64,000 bases of DNA, taken from contig NZ_JAVAIM010000001.1 in NCBI RefSeq assembly GCF_030717945.1, positions 2,045,131 to 2,109,130 of the forward strand, read 5' to 3'. This DNA comes from Qipengyuania profundimaris. GTDB lineage: Bacteria; Pseudomonadota; Alphaproteobacteria; Sphingomonadales; Sphingomonadaceae. Below, one piece after another: positions 26,512 through 36,263 of the stretch. Under the pieces are notes generated by a model that was not told the origin of the DNA, did not search any database, and was given only the letters and a program-made list of their open reading frames with translations. A program made the translations under genes and the position numbers. How positions within the stretch are numbered: position 1 is the first letter of the stretch; every line of letters starts with the position of its first letter.

Positions 26512-29500
26512 TCGCTTTCCTGCTGCTGAATGGTGGGTTCATCGGGGACGAGGTCCGCCGGGTCGATATCGGGTTCGGCTTCCTCGCCGGTGATGCTGCG
26601 TCGCAAGAGGCGCTCGCCGTCGTCGGAGAGCAGGCCCAGCTCGCGCGGATCGCGCACGGCAGACGGATCGTAGAGCGCCTTCATGCTGGTGAGCAGCTGG
26701 TAGAATTGCGCTCGGATATTGATCCGGAACTGCAGCGGCAGCGCGGCGAGGCGCTTGGTGATGAAATTGGAGGAGGCACCCTCGCCCTGGCTCACGCCAT
26801 CGAAGCGCACCCGCGTGACGATTTCGCCCGTCAGCGGCCCTTCCATCACCACGCGCATCTGGCGATAATCGAGGCTTTTCAACGCATCGAAGGCGAAGTT
26901 GGCGATCGGCGATAGGTCTTCGTAGGTCAGCTCGCCGACATAGGAGATATTGCCGCCGGGCTCGCGGGAGATGAGCACGCCTGTATCGATCCGCCCATTG
27001 CCGTTGGCGTCGAAGACGATGGGAACGGTGCCGTCGAACTTGCCCGTCGCGGAGAGGTTTTCCAGCTCCATCTGCGCCACGAATTGCGCGGCTTCGAGGC
27101 CGACGATCTCGAAGATGTAGCGCCGCTCCTCGCTTGCCCCGATGTTGAAGTCGACATCGCGCAAGTAGAGCTGGCCGCCCATGAAGGGCCAGCTGCCCCC
27201 TGCCACCGCCAGCACCTCGCCATTACGCAGTTCGAATTCGACCTCGCCGTCGAGCACTTCGATGCCAGGATTGACCGCCGCGACGCGCAGCCGTTGGTTG
27301 GGCGCGGTGGTCAGGCCGAGGAGATCGGTGAACCGGATCGTCCCGCTGGCGCCGGTCACCGGCCCGAAGGCGGCTGCGAAATCGAGGTCCTCGGTGGAGA
27401 AGCTGCCGGTGCTAGTAACGTCGCCATCGGGGGACCAGTCGATCCGGCCCGCGCCAGTTACGATACCATCGGCATTGGCTACGACGCCCAGGGCGAGCCG
27501 TGATAGCTCGTCCGGCTGCAATTGCCCGTCGAACAGGACGCCCGGAATATCGAGGTCGGCATAGCCCGCTCCGGTCGACAGATCGTGGCGAATATCGACT
27601 TCGGTCACCACCCGGTCGCTTCCCGGATGACGCAGCACGGCATTCGCGTCGATCACATTGTCGACGAGCGTCAGGCGAGCGTCGCGGGCGTCGAGCGGCT
27701 CGAAACGGGCATCGGCCTGCCGGTCGAACAGACGGAAGACGCCGTCCGAGATAGCAAGCGCGCCATTGGCAAAGGACCAATTGCCGCTGGTATTCCTGAT
27801 ATCGAGCGGAACGGAGGCCAGCGTGACTTCGGCGTCGTCGAAGGTCCCGGCGATATCCCTGCCGAAGCGCGCGGTGAGATCGCTGATGCGGAAGCGGCTC
27901 GCCGTGTCCGCCGGGCCGAGCGATATGTCGAGTGCGCTTGCCGTCATGACGCCGGGATAGGCCAGCCCGACCGGCCCGCTGGCGATGCGGATCGGGGTTT
28001 CGCCGAGGAAGCCTTCGAGGTCGAGAGCGCTCGTGCCCGCCGCGACCCGCAATCCTCCGGGGCCGCTCGACACGATGGATCGGCCGCTCGCCGGGCAGAT
28101 GGTCAGTCCCTTCCGCTCGAAGCGGAGGTCGGCGAGTTCGAGCCGGTCGAAAGCGATCGGCGTGCAGCTGCTCCACAGCGCCAGCGATCCGCCGGATTGC
28201 CAGCGCCCGTCGACGGGGATGCGCAGGTTCTCGGTCGCTCCGCCCGGGAGCGGGCCAGACGCCTCGACTCGTCCGGCGAAGCGGACGACGCCATCGGGGG
28301 CCTGGAACACGTTCAGCTGCGGGATTGCCAAAGCCGAGTTCCCGGCCGCGTAACGCTGCATGGACAGGCGGAAGACCGAAGCGCCTCGCGCCGATTGCTC
28401 CATCCGTCCGTTGATCCGCGGCATGCCTGTGCCGCCGGTCGCGATGTTGCCTGACAAACGCGGAGCGCCATCGCCCTCGACGCCGTATTCGAAGCGCGAA
28501 AGCGAGACGACGCGCTCGCCGCTACCGCTCGAAAGCTGCGCGGATGGCAGGATCAGTGCGAGATTCTCACCGTTGCGGCGGAAGCGGAAATCGGCTTCCA
28601 GCGCGCTGCCCCTGGCCTTTGTCTGAAGCGCTCCCGCGATCTGGCGGACGATCGGCTCCAAAAGTGTCCCGCCACCCACCTCGGCCAGCGACTGGAAGGA
28701 CGACAGCATCTGCGCGCCCGGGCGCAGGCCATTGCCTTCGAGACGACCCTCGAGCTGAACACGCTCGAAATCGGAGCGCAGGCGTCCTTGCCCCTCGAGC
28801 GACAGGATCGCCGCGAGCGCCTGCGGGCTTTCGACCCCGCGGCCGACCAGCGCATAGCGGACCGCCACTGTCTCCCCCGGGACGCTGGCGCGCACCGTCC
28901 CCGTGACACCATCCGCAGTATAGTCGGCGAGGCGCGTCGCTCCGCCTTCGATACGTGCTGCCAGTTTCGCGCCGGAAAGTTCTCCGTCCAGCGAGGCATC
29001 GAGTTCGAAGTCGTAATCCGCGAGGGCCAACCCGTTATCCTCGCATGCCAGCCGACCGAAGCGCACCGGCCCACTGAAGCGTGGCTGGCCGCCGTCGGTC
29101 GTCACATCGCCAAAGGCCGTGGCACCGGTCGCGGCGCAGCTGCCGAATGCAAGTTCGGGCGCACTCGCGGCAATGATTCCGTCAAACCCATCGTCCAGCT
29201 CACCAGCCCCTTCGACCTTGAGGCCGACAAGGCCGTAATCGGTTTCCAGCCGCCCTCGCCCGTCCTCGACAGTCACATTCAGGGCCGGCAGTCCGGGCGG
29301 CTCGTCGCTTTCGCGAAAGATCGCCGGGTCGAGCGCACCGAAACTCAGCTCGCCATCGCGATAAGTTCCGAACAGACGCGGGCGAACGAGCCTGACCGAA
29401 GCGATCTCCGGCAGGCCGAGGCGGTGGCGCAGGCGAACCACGACCCGCTCGACAGTCAAATCCGGCGCGTCCGGATCGCCGACCACGAGGTTTGAAATTA

Positions 29501-29741
29501 TCTGCGTGCGCCCGCCGACCCGCTCGATTTCATAGGTCGCTTCGAGCCCGTTGGCCGCCAGCTGGTCGGCGACGAAATCCTCGGCGATGCTGTAGCGGCT
29601 GAACCACGCGACCAGCAGCGCGGCGACGGCGAGCAGCGCCAGCGTCGCAGGCACCATCCAGCGTTTCTTGCGCCAGCGCGGACGCGATCGGGCAGGCTGC
29701 GCCCCTTCCTCGCCCGAGTCATCGATGCCAGCGCTTGCCAT
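26508..29741 (-). CDS. ydbH: YdbH domain protein, AsmA-like intermembrane phospholipid transporter
   Basis: 1077 residues from ATG 29741. One N-terminal membrane helix (WMVPATLALLAVAALLVAWF, about residues 29-48) anchors it in the inner membrane; the rest is a very long periplasmic beta-strand-rich part in the style of AsmA/TamB proteins, ending in a Glu/Gln-rich tail. The order ydbH-ynbE-ydbL, each overlapping the next, is the same as in E. coli, where YdbH, with TamB and YhdP, moves phospholipids to the outer membrane. Divergent from radC across 55 bases. Confidence 0.88.
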   Translation of the reverse strand: MASAGIDDSGEEGAQPARSRPRWRKKRWMVPATLALLAVAALLVAWFSRYSIAEDFVADQLAANGLEATYEIERVGGRTQIISNLVVGDPDAPDLTVERVVVRLRHRLGLPEIASVRLVRPRLFGTYRDGELSFGALDPAIFRESDEPPGLPALNVTVEDGRGRLETDYGLVGLKVEGAGELDDGFDGIIAASAPELAFGSCAATGATAFGDVTTDGGQPRFSGPVRFGRLACEDNGLALADYDFELDASLDGELSGAKLAARIEGGATRLADYTADGVTGTVRASVPGETVAVRYALVGRGVESPQALAAILSLEGQGRLRSDFERVQLEGRLEGNGLRPGAQMLSSFQSLAEVGGGTLLEPIVRQIAGALQTKARGSALEADFRFRRNGENLALILPSAQLSSGSGERVVSLSRFEYGVEGDGAPRLSGNIATGGTGMPRINGRMEQSARGASVFRLSMQRYAAGNSALAIPQLNVFQAPDGVVRFAGRVEASGPLPGGATENLRIPVDGRWQSGGSLALWSSCTPIAFDRLELADLRFERKGLTICPASGRSIVSSGPGGLRVAAGTSALDLEGFLGETPIRIASGPVGLAYPGVMTASALDISLGPADTASRFRISDLTARFGRDIAGTFDDAEVTLASVPLDIRNTSGNWSFANGALAISDGVFRLFDRQADARFEPLDARDARLTLVDNVIDANAVLRHPGSDRVVTEVDIRHDLSTGAGYADLDIPGVLFDGQLQPDELSRLALGVVANADGIVTGAGRIDWSPDGDVTSTGSFSTEDLDFAAAFGPVTGASGTIRFTDLLGLTTAPNQRLRVAAVNPGIEVLDGEVEFELRNGEVLAVAGGSWPFMGGQLYLRDVDFNIGASEERRYIFEIVGLEAAQFVAQMELENLSATGKFDGTVPIVFDANGNGRIDTGVLISREPGGNISYVGELTYEDLSPIANFAFDALKSLDYRQMRVVMEGPLTGEIVTRVRFDGVSQGEGASSNFITKRLAALPLQFRINIRAQFYQLLTSMKALYDPSAVRDPRELGLLSDDGERLLRRSITGEEAEPDIDPADLVPDEPTIQQQESE

Positions 29742-29796
29742 TGCGGCACACTTGCGCGCAAGCCGCGCCAAAGGCAATGCAAGTAATTGAATCGAA

Positions 29797-30510
29797 GTGA
29801 CGGGGTTACGCTTGCCGGAGAATAGTAAATCAGCGGCGAGCCACGCCGGGTCCGGCCATCGTAAGCGGCTGCGCCAGCGGATGCTGACCGGCGGTGCCGA
29901 AGCCCTCGCCGATTACGAGCTGCTTGAGTATCTCCTCTTCGCTGCCTTCCGCCAGGGCGATACCAAGCCGCTCGCCAAGCGCCTGATCGCGCATTTCGGC
30001 TCGTTCTCCGCCGTTCTCAACGCCGAGCTGGGCGCGCTGAAGCAGGTCAAGGGTATGGGCGAAACCAGCGCGGCGGCGCTCCACTCGGTCGCTCTGGCCG
30101 CCCGCCGCATGACGCGCGGCGAAGTCGAGAACAAGCCAGTGCTGGGCAGCTGGCAGGCGCTGCTCGACTATCTCGCGGTGGACATGGCGCATCTCACGGT
30201 GGAGCGCGTGCGCGTGCTTTATCTCAACACGCAGAACCGCCTTATCCTCGACCATCACGTGGGCGACGGCTCGATCGACGAGGCCGCGATCCATCCGCGC
30301 GAGGTTATCCGCAAGGCCTTCGACATCGGCGCAACCGCGCTGATCCTGGTGCACAACCACCCGAGCGGGAATCCGGAACCGAGCCGCGCCGACATCCAGA
30401 TCACCCAGCGGATCGCCGAAGCGGGCCGCTTGCTCGGCGTAACGGTGCACGACCACGTGATCGTCGGGCGCAGCGGCCATGTCTCGCTGCGCGCCAAAGG
30501 GCTGATCTGA
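29797..30510 (+). CDS. radC: RadC family JAB-domain protein
   Basis: 237 residues from GTG 29797. An N-terminal helix-hairpin-helix-like region (LEYLLFAAFRQGDTKPLAKRL, VKGMGETSAAAL) precedes the MPN/JAB domain with the JAMM zinc motif HNHPSGNPEPSRAD. Despite its name, RadC has no established DNA-repair role in E. coli; its biochemical function is open. Divergent from ydbH. Confidence 0.9.
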   Translation: MTGLRLPENSKSAASHAGSGHRKRLRQRMLTGGAEALADYELLEYLLFAAFRQGDTKPLAKRLIAHFGSFSAVLNAELGALKQVKGMGETSAAALHSVALAARRMTRGEVENKPVLGSWQALLDYLAVDMAHLTVERVRVLYLNTQNRLILDHHVGDGSIDEAAIHPREVIRKAFDIGATALILVHNHPSGNPEPSRADIQITQRIAEAGRLLGVTVHDHVIVGRSGHVSLRAKGLI

Positions 30511-30625
30511 CCCAGTAAGAGCTCGTTCGCCACTACGTATCGCTTCGCACCCTTGCGCAATACTACCTCCGCGCCTAGCGGCTGCGGCGTATTCTCCCGC
30601 CATTCCAAACCGGAGCCTTACCGCC

Positions 30626-31936
30626 ATGGTCCCCCGTTACGCCCGCCCCGACATGACCGCCCTGTGGGAGCCGGAGGCGAAATATCGCATCTGGTTCGAG
30701 ATCGAGGCGCATGCGACGGAAAAGCTGGGCGAGTTGGGCGTCGTCCCGAAGAGCGCGGCGAAGGCGCTGTGGGACTGGTGGGCGACCGATCCGAAGATCG
30801 ATGTCGAAGCGATCGATGCGATCGAGGCCGTGACCAAGCACGACGTGATCGCCTTCCTCACATGGGTGGCCGAAAACGTCGGCGAGGAAGCGCGCTTCAT
30901 GCACCAGGGCATGACCAGCAGCGACGTGCTCGACACCACGCTGGCGGTGCAGCTGGCGCGCGCCACCGACATCCTGCTCGCCGATCTCGACGACCTGCTG
31001 GCCGCCATCAAGCGCCGTGCGGAAGAGCACAAGTTCACGCCGACCATCGGGCGCAGCCATGGCATCCATGCAGAGCCCGTGACCTTCGGCCTGAAGCTGG
31101 CGCAAGCCTATGCCGAGTTCGATCGCTGCAAGACCCGCCTGCTCGCCGCCCGCGAGGAAATCGCGACCTGCGCCATTTCGGGCGCGGTCGGCACTTTCGC
31201 CAACATCGATCCCAGCGTCGAGGAGTATGTCGCCGAAAAGCTGGGCCTGAAGCCGGAGCCTGTCTCCACCCAGGTCATCCCGCGCGATCGCCATGCGATG
31301 TATTTCTCCACCCTCGCCGTCATCGCCGGGAGCATCGAGCGGCTGGCCGTCGAAGTGCGCCACCTGCAGCGCACCGAAGTGCTCGAGGCCGAGGAGTTCT
31401 TCTCGAAGGGCCAGAAGGGTTCGAGCGCGATGCCGCACAAGCGCAACCCGATCCTGACGGAGAACCTCACCGGCCAGGCGCGCATGATCCGCGCCTACGC
31501 CCTGCCCGCGCTGGAAAACGTGGCGCTGTGGCACGAGCGCGACATTTCGCACTCGTCGGTGGAGCGCTTTATCGGCCCGGACGCGACGATCACGCTCGAC
31601 TTCGCGCTCGCCCGCCTGACCGGCGTGGTCGACAAGCTGCTCGTCTATCCCGAGCGAATGCAGGCGAATATGGACCGCATGGGCGGCCTCATCCATTCGC
31701 AGCGCGTCCTGCTCGCGCTCACGCAAAACGGCGTGAGCCGCGAGGACGCCTATCGCCTCGTCCAGCGCAATGCGATGAAAGTGTGGGAATCGGACGGCCG
31801 CCTGATGCTGCTCGACCTGCTGAAGCAGGACAAGGAAGTGACCGCCGCCCTGTCCGAGGAGGAACTCGAGGGCCGCTTCGATCTCGACTACCACTTCAAG
31901 CACGTCGACACGATCTTCGCGCGGGTGTTCGGCTGA
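30626..31936 (+). CDS. purB: adenylosuccinate lyase
   Basis: 436 residues. Acts twice in purine synthesis (SAICAR to AICAR, and adenylosuccinate to AMP), releasing fumarate. The fumarase/aspartase signature GSSAMPHKRNPI lies near residue 265; HQGMTSSDVLDT and GRSHGIHAEP are further active-site parts. CGGAGC lies 9 bases before the ATG. Stand-alone, followed by the lapA group. Confidence 0.97.
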   Translation: MVPRYARPDMTALWEPEAKYRIWFEIEAHATEKLGELGVVPKSAAKALWDWWATDPKIDVEAIDAIEAVTKHDVIAFLTWVAENVGEEARFMHQGMTSSDVLDTTLAVQLARATDILLADLDDLLAAIKRRAEEHKFTPTIGRSHGIHAEPVTFGLKLAQAYAEFDRCKTRLLAAREEIATCAISGAVGTFANIDPSVEEYVAEKLGLKPEPVSTQVIPRDRHAMYFSTLAVIAGSIERLAVEVRHLQRTEVLEAEEFFSKGQKGSSAMPHKRNPILTENLTGQARMIRAYALPALENVALWHERDISHSSVERFIGPDATITLDFALARLTGVVDKLLVYPERMQANMDRMGGLIHSQRVLLALTQNGVSREDAYRLVQRNAMKVWESDGRLMLLDLLKQDKEVTAALSEEELEGRFDLDYHFKHVDTIFARVFG

Positions 31937-32007
31937 CCCTGTCACTGGACGGGCGCGCTCTCGCAGCCTAGCACTATAGCAAAGGATATATCGGGAGCCG
32001 AACCACA

Positions 32008-32397
32008 ATGCAGATCGTCCGCACCATCGTCTGGGTCCTGCTGCTCTTCGCCTTGCTCGCCTTCAGCTTCTTCAACTGGAAGCCGGTGGAGGTGCAGATC
32101 TGGTCGAACATCGTGCTGGAAACGAAGCTGCCGGCGCTGGTGATCGTCGCCTTCCTGCTCGGCCTCATTCCGATGTGGTTGATCCACCGGACCGCGAAAT
32201 GGCGCATGACGCGCCGCGTCAACGCTCTGGAAGCGGCGACCACGCGCATGGCCGCGCCGAAGAGCGATGCTCCCGCCGCGACACCCGCCACCGGTCACGC
32301 CCCCGCTCCCGCCACGAGTCCCGCCGCATCACCGCGTAGTGACTTGCCGCCCGAACCTGCCAATCCCGTCGATCCGGAACCCAAGAGCCCGCGATGA
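32008..32397 (+). CDS. LapA domain-containing membrane protein
   Basis: 129 residues. Two membrane helices (VWVLLLFALLAFSFFNW and ALVIVAFLLGLIPMWLI) form the LapA domain; the C-terminal half is a Pro/Ala-rich disordered tail. Relatives (LapA of E. coli) help assemble LPS in the inner membrane. GGGAGC lies 8 bases before the ATG. Its stop overlaps pyrF (ATGA), a placement common in Sphingomonadales. Confidence 0.85.
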   Translation: MQIVRTIVWVLLLFALLAFSFFNWKPVEVQIWSNIVLETKLPALVIVAFLLGLIPMWLIHRTAKWRMTRRVNALEAATTRMAAPKSDAPAATPATGHAPAPATSPAASPRSDLPPEPANPVDPEPKSPR

Positions 32398-33068
32398 GCA
32401 ATCCCGTCTATCTCGCCCTCGACGTTCCGCGCCTGCGCGAAGGGATCGACCTCGCGAAGTCCGTCAAGGGCCATGTCGGCGGGATCAAGCTGGGGCTGGA
32501 ATTCTTCTGCGCACACGGAGCACACGGGGTGCACATGATCGGCCAGCTCGGCCTGCCGATCTTCCTCGACCTCAAGCTCTACGACATTCCCAACACCGTC
32601 GCCGCCGCAATGCAGGCGATCCACGTGCTGGAACCCTCCATCGTCACCGTCCACGCGAGCGGCGGGCGGGCCATGCTGGAGGATGCGAAGGCCGCTGCGG
32701 GCGAGCATACCAAGGTGGTCGGCGTGACCATGCTCACCAGCATGGACGACCGCGATCTCGAACGCACCGGCATCCAAGGCAGCGCGCACGATCACGTAAT
32801 GCGGCTGGCGGAACTGGCGCATGACTCCGGGCTCGACGGGATCGTCTGCTCGGGGCAGGAAGTGAAGGCGGTGCATGACCGTTGGAAGGACGGCTTCTTC
32901 GTCGTCCCCGGCCTGCGTCCCGCCGGTAGCGCTGCGGGCGACCAGAAGCGCGTCGTCACACCCCGGCAAGCGCGCGACGACGGCGCCAGCGTGCTCGTGA
33001 TCGGCCGCCCGATCAGCCGCGCGGACGATCCCGCGCAGGCCGCGCGCGACATCGAAGCGACGCTCTAG
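32394..33068 (+). CDS. pyrF: orotidine 5'-phosphate decarboxylase
   Basis: 224 residues. Converts OMP to UMP. The catalytic DLKLYDIPNTV stretch (Asp-Lys-x-x-Asp) is near residue 60; VHASGGRAML, the VPGLRPAGSAAGDQKR loop and IGRPISRADDP bind phosphate. Starts within the LapA stop codon (ATGA), so the two are coupled. Confidence 0.97.
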   Translation: MSNPVYLALDVPRLREGIDLAKSVKGHVGGIKLGLEFFCAHGAHGVHMIGQLGLPIFLDLKLYDIPNTVAAAMQAIHVLEPSIVTVHASGGRAMLEDAKAAAGEHTKVVGVTMLTSMDDRDLERTGIQGSAHDHVMRLAELAHDSGLDGIVCSGQEVKAVHDRWKDGFFVVPGLRPAGSAAGDQKRVVTPRQARDDGASVLVIGRPISRADDPAQAARDIEATL

Positions 33069-33075
33069 CCCAGCC

Positions 33076-33717
33076 ATGCGGACAGCGATCAAGATTTGCG
33101 GGATATCGACGCCCGAGGCGCTGGACGCGGCGGTGGCGGCTGAGGCGGACTTCGCCGGCCTCGTATTCTTTCCGCCGTCGCCGCGCCATGTCGATACCTA
33201 TGCCGCCGCCGCGCTGGCGGCGCGCGGCGGCGGCAAAATCGGGAGGGTCGGGCTGTTCGTCGATGCCGATGACGGTTTGCTGCGAGATGCGATCGGCGCG
33301 GGTCGGCTCGATGCGGTGCAATTGCATGGCGAAGAAACACCAGAACGCGTGGCGCAGGTGAAAGAGCGCTTCGGGCTGCCGGTATGGAAGGCCCTACCGA
33401 TCGCGACGGAGACTGACGTCCAGAAGGCCGAAGCTTATCGCGGCGTCGCCGATCTGCTGCTGTTCGATGCGAAGACGCCGAAAGACGCCGCCCTGCCCGG
33501 CGGCATGGGCCTGCGGTTCGACTGGTCCCTCCTCTCCGGCTGGCGCGGCAAGACCGGCTGGGGTCTGGCGGGCGGCCTGTCCCCTGCCAATGTCGCACAG
33601 GCGATCGCCGAAACGGGCGCGCCGCTGGTCGATACCTCGAGCGGCGTCGAATGCGCGCCGGGCGTCAAGGACGTGGACAAGATCGCGGCATTTTGCGAAG
33701 CGGCTCGCCAGATATGA
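33076..33717 (+). CDS. trpF: phosphoribosylanthranilate isomerase
   Basis: 213 residues, TIM barrel. KICGIS at the N-terminus holds the catalytic cysteine; [17 protein letters not shown] and DTSSGVE bind substrate and phosphate. Third step of tryptophan synthesis. Its stop overlaps the trpB start (ATGA). Confidence 0.97.
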   Translation: MRTAIKICGISTPEALDAAVAAEADFAGLVFFPPSPRHVDTYAAAALAARGGGKIGRVGLFVDADDGLLRDAIGAGRLDAVQLHGEETPERVAQVKERFGLPVWKALPIATETDVQKAEAYRGVADLLLFDAKTPKDAALPGGMGLRFDWSLLSGWRGKTGWGLAGGLSPANVAQAIAETGAPLVDTSSGVECAPGVKDVDKIAAFCEAARQI

Positions 33718-34928
33718 CAGACCAGCCAAACTCTTTCCGCAACCAACCCGACGATCGCGGCCACTTCGGCAATTACGGCGGCCGCTATGTCGCCGAAACG
33801 CTGATGCCGCTCGTGCTCGACCTCGAGCGTGAATATCGCGCAGCCCAAGCCGATCCCGCATTCCAAGCTGAATTTGACGACCTTCTCGAACATTACGTCG
33901 GCCGCCCCTCCCCGCTCTATTTCGCGGAACGGCTGACCGAGGCGCTTGGCGGCGCGCAGGTCTGGTTCAAGCGCGACGAGCTCAATCACACCGGCGCGCA
34001 CAAGATCAATAATTGCATCGGGCAGATCCTGCTCGCGATCCGCATGGGCAAGACGCGCATCATCGCGGAAACCGGCGCGGGCCAGCACGGCGTCGCCACC
34101 GCCACCGTCTGCGCGCGTTTCGGCCTTCCCTGCGTCATCTACATGGGCGCGGAGGACGTGCGGCGCCAGTCGCCCAACGTCTTCCGCATGAAGCTGCTCG
34201 GCGCCGAGGTTGTGCCGGTCACCAGCGGTCGCGGTACGCTGAAGGACGCGATGAACGAAGGGCTGCGCGACTGGGTCGCGAACGTCCACGACACCTTCTA
34301 CATCATCGGTACTGCCGCCGGCCCGCATCCCTATCCGGAGCTCGTCCGCGACTTCCAGAGCGTGATCGGCAAGGAAGCGCGCCAGCAGATGCAGGAGCGC
34401 ATCGGCCGCCTGCCCGATTTGCTGGTCGCAGCCATCGGCGGCGGCTCCAACGCACTCGGCCTGTTCCACCCCTTCCTCGACGATCCGGACGTCAAGATGC
34501 TAGGAGTCGAGGCGGCAGGACATGGCTTGGATGGCGACGAACACGCGGCAAGCCTGCTCGGCGGTTTCCCCGGCGTGCTTCACGGCAACAAGACCTATTT
34601 GCTGCAGGACGAGGACGGCCAGATCACCGAAGGCCACTCGATCAGCGCCGGCCTCGACTATCCCGGCATCGGCCCCGAACACGCCTGGCTGAAAGACACG
34701 GGCCGCGTCGAATACACCGCCATCACCGACGAGGAGGCGCTGGAGGCCTTCCAACTCCTCTGCCGCACCGAGGGGATCATTCCCGCGCTGGAGCCGAGCC
34801 ATGCTATTGCTGCGGTGGCCAAGCGCGCAAAGGACATGCCGAAAGACAGCGTGATCCTCGCGAACCTGTGCGGACGCGGGGATAAAGACATCTTCACCGT
34901 GGCTGAGCGGTTGGGAGTCCAAATTTGA
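33714..34928 (+). CDS. trpB: tryptophan synthase beta chain
   Basis: 404 residues from ATG 33714 within the trpF stop codon. HTGAHKINN holds the PLP lysine, AETGAGQHG is the activation motif, and GGGSNA binds the PLP phosphate. Condenses indole with serine. A small membrane-protein gene overlaps its stop, and trpA follows only after about 0.5 kb. Confidence 0.98.
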   Translation: MTDQPNSFRNQPDDRGHFGNYGGRYVAETLMPLVLDLEREYRAAQADPAFQAEFDDLLEHYVGRPSPLYFAERLTEALGGAQVWFKRDELNHTGAHKINNCIGQILLAIRMGKTRIIAETGAGQHGVATATVCARFGLPCVIYMGAEDVRRQSPNVFRMKLLGAEVVPVTSGRGTLKDAMNEGLRDWVANVHDTFYIIGTAAGPHPYPELVRDFQSVIGKEARQQMQERIGRLPDLLVAAIGGGSNALGLFHPFLDDPDVKMLGVEAAGHGLDGDEHAASLLGGFPGVLHGNKTYLLQDEDGQITEGHSISAGLDYPGIGPEHAWLKDTGRVEYTAITDEEALEAFQLLCRTEGIIPALEPSHAIAAVAKRAKDMPKDSVILANLCGRGDKDIFTVAERLGVQI

Positions 34929-35152
34929 GCGTTCGCTCATTTCGAATAATGCTGTCGGTGCTCGCAATTCTCATCGCTGCATTCGGCACTGCCTACTTAA
35001 TCGCGTTAGTGTTCGACATCGATTGGCTGAAAGGGGTCCTGACCCCGCGTTTGGGGCGAAGGCTTCTTCCATTCCCGTGGAACTTAATTGCCGTCGCCTC
35101 TCTCGTCGCCATCGGGTTCCTTCTTCGGCGGATGAAAAAAGGTGCTCGCTAG
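34925..35152 (+). CDS. small two-helix membrane protein after trpB
   Basis: 75 residues if started at the TTG overlapping the trpB stop (TTGA); ATG 34949 gives a shorter form. Two hydrophobic helices ([23 protein letters not shown] and [16 protein letters not shown]), a short loop rich in Arg/Pro/Gly, and a basic C-terminus. No family recognised. The base composition is less GC-rich than trpB and trpA. Coupling to trpB could mean a regulator of nothing more than chance; the gene may be a recent insertion. Confidence 0.55.
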   Translation: MSVRSFRIMLSVLAILIAAFGTAYLIALVFDIDWLKGVLTPRLGRRLLPFPWNLIAVASLVAIGFLLRRMKKGAR

Positions 35153-35200
35153 ATTTTCTGAATACTTTGCCATGTCACACTATCCTCCTCGTTATCTCCG

Positions 35201-35276
35201 ACTTGACCCCGGGGTCCCGCTTCTACCCGCGCCGCCATTAAGAAACCGGACCTCGACTCGGAGGCCGGGGTGACGG
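35201..35276. repeat. probable dispersed GC-rich intergenic repeat with palindromes
   Basis: Contains a perfect 12-base palindrome (GACCCCGGGGTC, 35205-35216) next to CCGCTT, then further on GAGGCCGGGGTGAC. CCGGGGTCCCGCTT-type elements are familiar dispersed repeats in sphingomonad genomes from memory; only this copy is in the window. Confidence 0.4.
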
Positions 35277-35385
35277 AAGATTGAAAAACTGTCCTACACC
35301 CTGATATCCGTGCCATGAGACGAGCATGAAGCGCCGCTTTTCTCTCCTCCGCCGAACCGAAATCACCCCGCTCGCCCACCTCCCG

Positions 35386-35423
35386 CTTTTTCCCCCTTGG
35401 ACAGTGTAACATGCGGTCCATGT
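35386..35423. repeat. 38-base dispersed repeat, copy B
   Basis: Same orientation as copy A at 18853-18890, 32 of 38 identical, in the leader of trpA, about 20 bases before the start codon. Confidence 0.7.
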
Positions 35424-35444
35424 CTCAGACTTCCGCCGAGTTAG

Positions 35445-36263
35445 ATGAACGAACCTGACCCTATGACCACGCCGAATCGCCTCTCCGCCGCCTTCGCCAA
35501 AACGCACCCCGCGCTCGTCTGCTTCCTCACCGCAGGCGATGGCGACACGTCGGCCAATCTCGACGCGCTGGTAGAGGGCGGCGCGGATGTGATCGAGCTG
35601 GGGATGCCCTTTACCGATCCCATGGCCGATGGCCCTGCGATCCAGAAGGCCAACATTCGCTCGCTCGGCGCAGGGACGACCACCGCCGATGTGCTGCGCA
35701 TCGCGACCGAGTTTCGCGGACGGCATCCCGACGTCCCGCTGGTGCTGATGGGCTATGCCAATCCCATGATCCGGCGCGGGCCGGAGTGGTTCGCCTCCGC
35801 CGCGAGTGATGCCGGTGTCGATGGCGTCATCTGCGTCGATATCCCGCCCGAAGAAGATGACGCGCTCGGCCCGGAGCTGCGCGAGGCAGGCATCGCCCCG
35901 ATCCGCCTCGCAACGCCGACCACGGATGACAAGCGCCTGCCCGCCGTGGTGGAAGGGAGCGAGGGCTTCCTCTATTACGTCGCGGTCGCAGGCATCACCG
36001 GCATGCAGCAGGCCGCGATCGAGTCGATCGAGGCCAATGTCACCCGCATCAAGCGATCGACCGACATTCCCGTCGCAGTCGGCTTCGGCGTGCGCACGCC
36101 CGAACAGGCAGGCGAGATCGCGCGCGTGGCCGATGGCGTTGTGGTCGGCTCGGCGCTGGTCGAGCTGGTTGCCGAGCACGGCGCGGATGCCCCGGCCAGG
36201 CTGCGCGAGCTCACCGCAGGGCTTGCCAAGGCCGTCCATTCGGCGGCAAGGGCTTCCGCATGA
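35445..36263 (+). CDS. trpA: tryptophan synthase alpha chain
   Basis: 272 residues from ATG 35445 (ATG 35463 is an alternative). [10 protein letters not shown], the catalytic [17 protein letters not shown] (Glu and Asp) and [10 protein letters not shown] are family signatures. Cleaves indole-3-glycerol phosphate and channels indole to TrpB. Its stop overlaps accD (ATGA). It is separated from trpB by a small gene and two repeats, so it may have its own promoter. Confidence 0.97.
   Translation: MNEPDPMTTPNRLSAAFAKTHPALVCFLTAGDGDTSANLDALVEGGADVIELGMPFTDPMADGPAIQKANIRSLGAGTTTADVLRIATEFRGRHPDVPLVLMGYANPMIRRGPEWFASAASDAGVDGVICVDIPPEEDDALGPELREAGIAPIRLATPTTDDKRLPAVVEGSEGFLYYVAVAGITGMQQAAIESIEANVTRIKRSTDIPVAVGFGVRTPEQAGEIARVADGVVVGSALVELVAEHGADAPARLRELTAGLAKAVHSAARASA

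Noticed and set aside
33435..34469. 344-residue minus frame across trpF-trpB
   Set aside because: Shadow frame, overlaps two certain biosynthetic genes.
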